Positions 55,634-62,164 of a DNA stretch of 64,000 nt are shown in pieces (position 1 is the stretch's first letter; each line of letters opens with the position of its first letter). The DNA comes from Arthrobacter russicus. GTDB lineage: Bacteria > Actinomycetota > Actinomycetes > Actinomycetales > Micrococcaceae. The notes below the pieces were generated by a model. That model was given only the letters and a program-made list of their open reading frames with translations. It ran no database searches and was not told the origin of the DNA. The stretch spans positions 2,480,001 to 2,544,000 of the forward strand of contig NZ_JAVDQF010000001.1 of the NCBI RefSeq assembly GCF_031454135.1, written 5' to 3'. A program made the translations under genes and the position numbers.

Positions 55634-56209
55634 TTACTGCTCGCGCCGGTTTTGGCTGGTCACCCATTGGCCGGCGGATACGCCTTCCGGGTACTCGGCC
55701 ACGGTGAGCGAACCGAGGGGTTGCCGCGTGCTGCAGCTCACGGTGTTCCAATGCAGGGTCGAACCGGCCAGGGTCGTCGCATTTCCACCGGCTGCTCCGA
55801 CCCGCTGGCTCTGGTAGACCACTTCGCCGGGCGACATGGCGACTCCGCCGAGGTCTAGGTATTGCAGGCAGGCATTGTTTCCGATGTCGACGACGACGGC
55901 GATGCCTTCCGCCGGGTTCGCGGACGGCCCGGCTTCGAGCACGATTCCGGCGGCCGAGGACATGACCGAGGTCCCGCTGGGCAGCGTCAGATCCACTGCT
56001 CCATCGGGGTCAATCTGGGCGACTTGGTATGTTTCGGCGGCCGGGAAAGGCAAATAGAGCGGGGTGGCTGCCATGGTCGGTGCGGCCGAGGCGGCGATGC
56101 CGCCGCCGATTGCGGTAACGGCGATGAGCGTGGCTAGCGTGCTTCGGACGAATTTCTTGGTGGTAGCTCTTCTCAATTGATCCAACCAGAGAAACCTGGT
56201 ACCTACCAC
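55634..56209 (-). CDS. Secreted protein with degenerate M23/LytM domain
   Basis: The 191-residue precursor has a Sec signal segment (about 17-47, FVRSTLATLIAVTAIGGGI, ending in AAPTMAA) and a compact beta domain that follows the LytM order: AVDLTLPSGTSVMSSAAGIVLEAG, then IAVVVDIGNNACLQYLDLGGVAMSPGEVVYQSQRVGAAGG, then STLHWNTV. Compared with active M23 enzymes, the first zinc His and the first His of the H-x-H motif are missing; Asp73 and His153 remain. It is probably a non-catalytic binding or regulatory LytM protein. The start codon is uncertain: GTG 56209 or TTG 56176. Confidence 0.7.
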   Translation of the reverse strand: MVGTRFLWLDQLRRATTKKFVRSTLATLIAVTAIGGGIAASAAPTMAATPLYLPFPAAETYQVAQIDPDGAVDLTLPSGTSVMSSAAGIVLEAGPSANPAEGIAVVVDIGNNACLQYLDLGGVAMSPGEVVYQSQRVGAAGGNATTLAGSTLHWNTVSCSTRQPLGSLTVAEYPEGVSAGQWVTSQNRREQ

Positions 56210-56290
56210 GGTGCAATTGGCGAGGGCTGGCTGCGGTGAACTTTGCCCGCATGGAAGACGTCTGCCCGGTGAACGTCAAGAACTCGGCGC

Positions 56291-56791
56291 TTAGAAGTCG
56301 CCGGAATGCGAGCGGAACCGGCCCAGCACATCGATCAGGGTGTGCACGTCGTCGGTGCCGAAACCGGACTGGCTGAAGATCTCCTCATTGAGCGCCGCCG
56401 TCGCGCGTTTCACCACGCTGCGCCCTGCGGGCGTGAGTTCGATCAGCGTGGCCCGGCCATCGGTCGGATGCGGTGAGCGCAGCACGAATCCGGACTCCTC
56501 CAACCGGTCGACGGCGTTGGTCACCGAGGTCGGGTGCACCTGGAGCAGCGCGCTGGCCTTGTTCATCGGCAGCTTGCCGAGCTTGGAAAAGCCGAGCAGC
56601 GCCAGCAGTTCGTAGCGGGCGAATTTGAGTCCGAACGGCTTCAACACGTTTTCGATCCGCAACAGCAGGATCTGCTGGGTCCGCATAATCGCGGTGATCG
56701 CAGCCATCGGTGCCGCGGTCGGTTCCCAGCCCTGCCGTTCCCAATTGCGCTGCGCTTCGGCGATCGGATCCCTGGACAGCGGGTGGTTCAT
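56291..56791 (-). CDS. MarR-family regulator of the acyl-CoA ligase locus
   Basis: A 166-residue winged-helix protein with the MarR core FARYELLALLGFSKLGKLPMNKASALLQVHPTSVTNAVDRLEESGFVLRSPHPTDGRATLIELTPAG (about 59-124). It lies downstream of the acyl-CoA synthetase with an ATGA overlap and is co-transcribed with it. It is therefore the best local candidate for the regulator that binds the operators at 51188 and 58576, controlling acyl-CoA metabolism with an acyl-CoA as effector. This link is inference. Confidence 0.9.
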   Translation of the reverse strand: MNHPLSRDPIAEAQRNWERQGWEPTAAPMAAITAIMRTQQILLLRIENVLKPFGLKFARYELLALLGFSKLGKLPMNKASALLQVHPTSVTNAVDRLEESGFVLRSPHPTDGRATLIELTPAGRSVVKRATAALNEEIFSQSGFGTDDVHTLIDVLGRFRSHSGDF

Positions 56792-58518
56792 GCCTTGAGC
56801 CCCGGGAAGTCGGCGTCCGAATATTCGATGTCGAGGCCGGATGCCGCGGTCCCGGCGCCGCTGTGCCGCAATTCTTCCGCGCGGCGCAGCTCCACCCTGC
56901 GGATCTTGCCGGAAATCGTCTTCGGCAACTCGGCGAACTCCAGTCGTCGGATCCGTTTGAACGGGGCCAGATGCTCGCGGCAGTATCGCAGGATGTCCTC
57001 TGCGGTTTCCGGACTGGCCTGGTAGCCCGGGGCGAGCACGACGAAGGCCTTCGGCACCGAAAGCTTCAGAGGGTCGGGTGAAGGTACGACGGCGGCCTCG
57101 GCGACTGCCGGGTGTTCGATCAGGACACTTTCCAATTCGAAGGGACTCAGCCGGTAGTCGCTCGACTTGAAGACGTCGTCGCCCCGTCCCACATAGGTGA
57201 TCACGCCGTCGGCATCGCGTTCGACCATGTCCCCGGTGTGGTAATAGCCGTCCCGGAACGCGAAATCGGTCTTTTCCGGATCGCCGTAGTAGCCCTTCAT
57301 CAGTCCGATGGGGCGACCGTAGACCGAGTCCAAGCGCAAGCACAGCTCGCCGGCTTCGCCTTCCGCGCCGGTCGCCGGGTCGACGAGCACCGCTTCGTAG
57401 CCGGGAAGCGGTTTGCCCATGGCGCCGACCTTCACCGGTTGGCCGGGTGTGTTGGCAATTTGCACCGTGGACTCAGTCTGCCCGAAGCCATCGCGGATGG
57501 TCTGCCCCCAGGCTCTTTTGACCTGCTCGATGACCTCGGCGTTGAGCGGTTCGCCGGCGGAGACCACCTTCCGCGGCGGGTTCCGCAAGGCGCTCAGATC
57601 GGCTTGGATGAGCAGCCGCCAGACCGTGGGCGGCGCGCAGAAACTGGTCACCCCTTCGGCGTCCATCTGGGCCATCAACGCTTTGGCGTCGAAGCGTTCG
57701 TAGTTGTAGATGAAAACACAGGCTTCGGCGATCCACGGTGTGAAGATGTTCGACCAAGCATGTTTGGCCCAGCCGGGGGAGGCCACGTTCAAATGCACAT
57801 CGCCGGGTTCCAAACCGATCCAATACATCGTGGAAAGGTGCCCCACCGGGTAGGAAGTGTGCGTGTGTTCGACCAGTTTGGCCTTCGAGGTGGTGCCGGA
57901 AGTGAAATAGAGCAGCAAGGTCTCCTCGCCCCGGGTCGGCGCATCGGCGGTGAATTCCAGACCGGCCTGCGCTGCATCGGCGTACTGCAACGCTTCGGGA
58001 TCGTTGGCTGAGGCGCCGACTTCAATCAACCGGTAGTCTCCCGGCACCGAAGCGAACTTGCCGACGTCGGCGCTTCCGGCGAGGGCCCAACGCGCTTCGC
58101 CGCGGGAGACCCGATCCTGCAAATCCGCCGCGCCCATCTGAGTGGTGGTCGGGATCAACACGATGCCGAGTTTCATGCCGGCCAGCATGGTTTCCCAGAG
58201 TTCGACCTGATTGCCCAGCATCACGATCATCCGATCGCCTCGGCGGACGCCTTGCGCACGCAGCCAGTTGGCGACTTGGTTGGAGCGCTGCGACAGCTCG
58301 GCGTAGCTGCGACGCAGCGCAGAACCGTCCGGTTCCACGATCACCAAGGCGGGATTGTGCGACTTGGCCGGATCGGCCGCGATCGAGTCGAACCAGTCGA
58401 GCGCGAAGTTGAACTCTTCGAAGTGCGGCCAGCGGAATTCCGCGCATGCGGTTTCGTAGTCTTCCCGAAGCGCGACGAGGCGGTCCCGGACGGCACGGAA
58501 TTCGTCGGTTGCGCTCAT
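56788..58518 (-). CDS. AMP-forming acyl-CoA synthetase
   Basis: This 576-residue adenylating enzyme activates a carboxylic acid to its CoA thioester. The AMP-binding P-loop is LLLYFTSGTTSKAKLVEHTH (about 200-219); then come SPGWAKHAWSNIF, DGFGQTESTV (about 343), YHTGDMVERDADG, GRGDDVFKSSDYR and the catalytic Lys in LPKTISGKIRRVELR. It resembles medium-chain or benzoate/propionate-type ligases (the YPVGHLSTMYWIGLEPGDVHLNVASPGWAKHAW block). It is divergent from the acyl-CoA dehydrogenase across a shared operator and is followed by the MarR gene. The substrate is likely a short branched or medium-chain acid. Confidence 0.93.
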   Translation of the reverse strand: MSATDEFRAVRDRLVALREDYETACAEFRWPHFEEFNFALDWFDSIAADPAKSHNPALVIVEPDGSALRRSYAELSQRSNQVANWLRAQGVRRGDRMIVMLGNQVELWETMLAGMKLGIVLIPTTTQMGAADLQDRVSRGEARWALAGSADVGKFASVPGDYRLIEVGASANDPEALQYADAAQAGLEFTADAPTRGEETLLLYFTSGTTSKAKLVEHTHTSYPVGHLSTMYWIGLEPGDVHLNVASPGWAKHAWSNIFTPWIAEACVFIYNYERFDAKALMAQMDAEGVTSFCAPPTVWRLLIQADLSALRNPPRKVVSAGEPLNAEVIEQVKRAWGQTIRDGFGQTESTVQIANTPGQPVKVGAMGKPLPGYEAVLVDPATGAEGEAGELCLRLDSVYGRPIGLMKGYYGDPEKTDFAFRDGYYHTGDMVERDADGVITYVGRGDDVFKSSDYRLSPFELESVLIEHPAVAEAAVVPSPDPLKLSVPKAFVVLAPGYQASPETAEDILRYCREHLAPFKRIRRLEFAELPKTISGKIRRVELRRAEELRHSGAGTAASGLDIEYSDADFPGLKA

Positions 58519-58547
58519 GGCTGGCTCCTCGCGGCGTAGTGATCTGT

Positions 58548-58593
58548 CTCACTGTGCAATACTCACTGTGCAATATACTAGGACTTCCAAGGG
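58548..58593. promoter_or_regulatory. Divergent promoter with tandem 14-bp repeat and operator
   Basis: CTCACTGTGCAATA occurs twice without gap (58548-58561, 58562-58575). It runs into TATACT (58574-58579), a good -10 for the dehydrogenase, and TACTAGGACTTCCAAGGG (58576-58593), which fits TACTNGGANNTCCNAGTA except at the last bases. The 17-mer 58572-58588 matches the mmsA operator at 16 positions on the opposite strand. Confidence 0.6.
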
Positions 58594-58648
58594 TTTGAAA
58601 GCGCCAAAAGCACTTGCATGCCCGGAACGGCGCAGAAAGAGAGCCTAC

Positions 58649-59842
58649 GTGCAGGATCAGAACGGCACCGTGAAGGTCAGGGATTCGGCGATTCCGGAGG
58701 CTGATCTAATGGGCATGATCGGGTTGCTCCCGGCAGCTGAGCATGCCCGCTACCTGGCCGCCCGGGAGGTCCTGCAGCGCCGGATCCGTCCGGCGAGCAT
58801 CGATTACTGGAACCGGGAAGAATTCCCGCACCAGATGTTGCCTGGGCTGGCCGCCCTCGGCCTGGGCGAATTGCAAGTCGATGGCAGCAGCCAACTGTTC
58901 AAAGGCCTGATGTATTTCGAAGTAGCCAGGGCGGATGTCTCGCTCTCTGCTCTGGTCGGCATCCACAATGAGCTGATCGTTGGCATGATCGACCGGCTCG
59001 GCTCTCCGGCGCAACGCGAGCGGTGGCTGCCGGGATTGCGCACGTTCCAGTCGCTCGGCGCCTTTGCGCTCACCGAGCCGGAACACGGCTCGGATATCGC
59101 CGGCGGGTTGGCGACCAGTGCCGAATTGATCGACGGCGAATGGGTCATCCACGGTGCCAAGCGCTGGATCGGTTCCGGCACGATTGCCGATTTTGCCCTG
59201 GTCTGGGCCCGGGACAAAGCGGATCAGCAGATCAAAGGCTTCATCGTGGAAACCGATCGGCCCGGTTATTCGGCGACCAAGATCGAACACAAGATGGGCT
59301 TGCGGATCATGCAGAATGCGCACATCCGGTTGGACGGGGTCAGGGTCCCCGCGGACAACCTGCTCCCCGGTGCGGTCAACTTCGCCGCCGCGAACGAACT
59401 GCTGCGGGATTCCCGCGCCTGGGTGGGTTGGCAGGCCGCCGGCATCCAATTCGGTGCCTTCGACATCGCCCGGGACTATGCGCTCGAGCGCTTTCAGTTC
59501 GGCCGGCCGCTCGCGAAATTCCAGCTGATCCAATTGAGCCTTGCCGAGATCTTGGGCAATGCCTCGGCTTCGCTCGCGCTGATGCTGCAATTCGCCCGGA
59601 TGCAGGAGTCCGGCACCGCGCAGATGGCGCAGGCCGCCATGGTCAAAGCCACGACGACCAGGCTGGCCCGGGAGTCCGTGGCGCAGGGGCGGGCTTTGCT
59701 CGGCGGCAACGGAGTGACCAGTGATTACGAGATGGCGAAACTCTTCGGTGACGCCGAAATTCTGTATTCGTACGAGGGGACCTATGAGATCAATTCGCTC
59801 ATCGTGGCCCGCGCGATGACCGGGCTGGGCGCATTCGTCTGA
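58649..59842 (+). CDS. Acyl-CoA dehydrogenase, glutaryl-CoA-dehydrogenase-like
   Basis: A 397-residue FAD-dependent dehydrogenase that makes the alpha-beta double bond in an acyl-CoA. FALTEPEHGSDIAGG (about 150-160) is the FAD/substrate loop, and ERFQFGRPLAKFQLIQ and LGGNGVTSDYEMAKLFGDAEILYSYEGTYEINSLIVARAMTG place the catalytic Glu in the YEGT motif, as in glutaryl-CoA dehydrogenases. GTG 58649 is chosen because AGAAAGAGAG precedes it; the open frame upstream runs through the operator. With the ligase it may form acyl-CoA desaturation upstream of the mmsA-operon hydratase. Confidence 0.92.
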   Translation: MQDQNGTVKVRDSAIPEADLMGMIGLLPAAEHARYLAAREVLQRRIRPASIDYWNREEFPHQMLPGLAALGLGELQVDGSSQLFKGLMYFEVARADVSLSALVGIHNELIVGMIDRLGSPAQRERWLPGLRTFQSLGAFALTEPEHGSDIAGGLATSAELIDGEWVIHGAKRWIGSGTIADFALVWARDKADQQIKGFIVETDRPGYSATKIEHKMGLRIMQNAHIRLDGVRVPADNLLPGAVNFAAANELLRDSRAWVGWQAAGIQFGAFDIARDYALERFQFGRPLAKFQLIQLSLAEILGNASASLALMLQFARMQESGTAQMAQAAMVKATTTRLARESVAQGRALLGGNGVTSDYEMAKLFGDAEILYSYEGTYEINSLIVARAMTGLGAFV

Positions 59843-59892
59843 TTTCTGCGATGATTAATTGATCGGATCTTTCACCCGAGTGAGGGGGGCTG

Positions 59893-60705
59893 GTGGAAAA
59901 GTTTGCCGATCAGGGCCCATGTTGGGTAGACGTGATGAGTTCCGACCGCCCAGCAGCAGAACGGTTTTACGGGGAGTTGTTCGGCTGGCAATGCACGCCG
60001 GTCGATTTCGAGGGGTTCGGCGACTATTCGATCTTCCGGAAAGACGGTGCACCGGTTGCCGGGCTCGGCACGAACACCCCGGGGTTCGTCGATTCCTGGA
60101 CCACTTATCTGTCCGTGGCCGACGTCGAACAGGCGCAGGCCGACGTGGCGAAACATGGCGGCACCGTGCTCATGCCGACCATGGACAATGCGGAGTTCGG
60201 CAAGATGGCCATCATGATGGGCCCGGGCAAGGCCGTAGTGGGACTTTGGCAGCGACGGGATTACCCGGGGTTCCGGTGCCCGGATGAGCCAGGGTATCCG
60301 ATCTGGCACAGTCTGAACACCTATCGGTTCGACGCGGTGTTCGATTTCTATTGCACGATCATGGATTGGACTCCGCTGCTCCCGGAGGAGAAACCGCAAG
60401 TCCGTTATGCCACCTTCCAGACCGGAGACAGCATCCGGGTGCTGATCTACGATGCTTCGGCCGCGGAGCCGAAAAAGCCCTCGCGCTGGACCGTGAGCTT
60501 CGGCGTAGCCGATCTGGCGGAATCGGTCAGGGTCGTGGAGCGTACCGGCGGCCGGGTTTTGGTGGAGCCCTTCGACACCTTTTTCGGTGGGATAGCCTTG
60601 GTCGCCGATCCGGGCGGTGCGGAATTCTATTTGACCCCGACTGGCAATCGTCCCTTGGCCATGCCCAGGGACCCTTGGGATGTGTCCTGGGTTTCCGATC
60701 TGTGA
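59893..60705 (+). CDS. VOC-family protein with two glyoxalase-like domains
   Basis: A 270-residue protein with tandem VOC domains (about 8-118 and 134-255): CWVDVMSSDRPAAERFYGELFGWQC, then FGKMAIMMGPGKAVVGLWQ; and IWHSLNTYRFDAVFDFYCTIMDW, then FGGIALVADPGGAEFYL. It has the same layout as the protein at 37898, and they appear to be paralogues. It starts with GTG 59893 behind GAGGGGGG, 50 bp downstream of the dehydrogenase gene on the same strand, and may be co-transcribed. Function unknown. Confidence 0.88.
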   Translation: MEKFADQGPCWVDVMSSDRPAAERFYGELFGWQCTPVDFEGFGDYSIFRKDGAPVAGLGTNTPGFVDSWTTYLSVADVEQAQADVAKHGGTVLMPTMDNAEFGKMAIMMGPGKAVVGLWQRRDYPGFRCPDEPGYPIWHSLNTYRFDAVFDFYCTIMDWTPLLPEEKPQVRYATFQTGDSIRVLIYDASAAEPKKPSRWTVSFGVADLAESVRVVERTGGRVLVEPFDTFFGGIALVADPGGAEFYLTPTGNRPLAMPRDPWDVSWVSDL

Positions 60706-61052
60706 GCGGGTGGCCTGGCGCGGACCGCCGGGTGGAATTGTTTTCGTGGTCATTGGTGCCGATCACGTCGATGCCGGGAATCGTGAACTTCTCGTCGAGT
60801 AAAATCCGGTATCCGAAAATATGAAAGCCCTGTGAGCGGCCGGATGTTCCTATAATCAATTGATTGGTCTGTCCTGGCGTTTTACGGTGAAACGGTATTG
60901 CTCGGGCGAAGCTCTCCATTTCACGGAGGGCGATGGGGGAGGCCGAGCAGGTTCCGGACCCGCGGTCGATCCGGCAACGGGTGCCTGCCGTTCTCCTGCC
61001 GCGTCGGAGAGATTGTTGAGACAAGCAGTCCTCTAGTGGATCGGATGGCATT
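60706..61052. other. 347-bp region upstream of the amidase gene
   Basis: The region has lower GC than its surroundings. It contains a consensus TATAAT (60851-60856) next to the palindrome AATCAATTGATT (60854-60865), then about 190 bp of possible leader with a GGTGAAA segment (60887-60893) and GC-rich stems. Long structured leaders before actinobacterial cell-wall hydrolase genes are often c-di-AMP (ydaO) riboswitches, but I cannot match that consensus with confidence. Reading minus, 60756-60863 has coding-like bias without a clear start or a homologue I recognise. Confidence 0.35.
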
Positions 61053-62117
61053 ATGGAAATCACTCGTCGGCAAGTTCTTACCAGCACTGCGCTGGGCGCC
61101 GCTGCGGCACCCTTGGTATTAGCCGCCTCTGCCGGCACCGCCCGGGCTGCAACGCCCGCGGCGTCGCTGCAGCTGCAAGACGAACTCCTGCTCGGCGTGG
61201 TCTTCGAGGACCCGACGCTTGCGGCGGTCCGATTGAAGTTCACCGACTCCGCAGGCTCGGTGAGTTGGCGGATCATCGAACGTTCCGCGCACGGCAAGGA
61301 CGGCGAGCTCGCCACGGCAAGTGATCCGGTGGCCATTTCGGCCGAAATGGGTGCCGTCGAACTTGACCCGGCACACGTCGGCCGGGCCCGCCTCGGTGCA
61401 GTCGACGGGAAAACCAGCCGGTTCGCCCCGCAACGCAGGTCTACTGGTTCAGGCACGGTTGACTTCTTGGGCATCCCAGTCGTTTCCCGTTCAATGTGGG
61501 GCGCCGATGAGAGCCTGATGCAATGGAACCCGGAATTTTCTCGGACGCAGATCCTCACGGTGCACCATTCGGTGATTGCACCGAAGGCCGGCGACGTGGC
61601 CAGTACGGTGCGGGCCATCTACCAATTGCACGCGGTGACCAATGACTGGGGCGATATCGGCTACCACCTGCTGATCGGTCCGGACGGCACGGTCTTCGCC
61701 GGCCGTTCGACCGGGAACGACCGGCAGCCGGTGTTCCAATCGGCGGTGCGCCACGGACAAGTCCCGTCCGGCGTCACCGCGGCGCATTCCGGCGGCTTCA
61801 ATACCGGGAACATCGGGATTTGCGTTCTGGGTGACTTCACCACGAAACAGCCCACTGCGGCTGCGTACGGTTCGTTGCTGAATGTCCTGGCCCGGCTGTG
61901 CCACGCGGTGCAATTGAACCCGTTGCGCGGAGTGTGGCCGATTCCGCCGGTGGCTTACCAGAACCCGGTGTCCGGGGTGAAGAAGCCGAATCCGGCGATT
62001 TCCCGGCATCGCGATTGGAACACCACCGAATGCCCGGGCAATGCCTTTGCGACGCGCTTCGATCTGCTGCGGCCGGAGGTCAAGCTCCGCATGGCGATGC
62101 TGGGCTTGCTGGTCTGA
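61053..62117 (+). CDS. Tat-exported PGRP/amidase_2 N-acetylmuramoyl-L-alanine amidase
   Basis: A 354-residue peptidoglycan hydrolase. The N-terminus carries a twin-arginine signal (ITRRQVLTSTALGAAAAPLV, cleavage near ARA-A at about 32), so it folds before export. Residues about 40-140 form a PGRP-associated extension. The amidase_2/PGRP domain (about 141-330) has all zinc ligands and the catalytic Tyr: His171 or His172 (TVHHSV), Tyr204 (IGYHLLIGPDG), His319 (SRHRDW) and Cys327 (TECPGN). It cleaves the MurNAc-L-Ala bond. It is convergent with the LPDTG-anchored peptidase. Confidence 0.93.
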   Translation: MEITRRQVLTSTALGAAAAPLVLAASAGTARAATPAASLQLQDELLLGVVFEDPTLAAVRLKFTDSAGSVSWRIIERSAHGKDGELATASDPVAISAEMGAVELDPAHVGRARLGAVDGKTSRFAPQRRSTGSGTVDFLGIPVVSRSMWGADESLMQWNPEFSRTQILTVHHSVIAPKAGDVASTVRAIYQLHAVTNDWGDIGYHLLIGPDGTVFAGRSTGNDRQPVFQSAVRHGQVPSGVTAAHSGGFNTGNIGICVLGDFTTKQPTAAAYGSLLNVLARLCHAVQLNPLRGVWPIPPVAYQNPVSGVKKPNPAISRHRDWNTTECPGNAFATRFDLLRPEVKLRMAMLGLLV

Positions 62118-62126
62118 AGCTGCGGA

Positions 62127-62157
62127 CGGGGCGGCCGCACCCGGTGCTGCCGCCCCG
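62127..62157. terminator. Hairpin between convergent cell-wall genes
   Basis: CGGGGCGGC (62127-62135) and GCCGCCCCG (62149-62157) pair around a 13-nt loop 10 bp past the amidase stop and eight bases before the peptidase stop. GC-rich with no T-run; probably a shared terminator. Confidence 0.55.
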
Positions 62158-62164
62158 CTCCCGG

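Noticed and set aside
60527-60863. Possible minus-strand gene with segment FHIFGYRILLDEKFTIPG
   Set aside because: Codon bias looks partly coding, but there is no good start, and the 3' part is antisense to the VOC gene. Kept only as a note in the intergenic entry.
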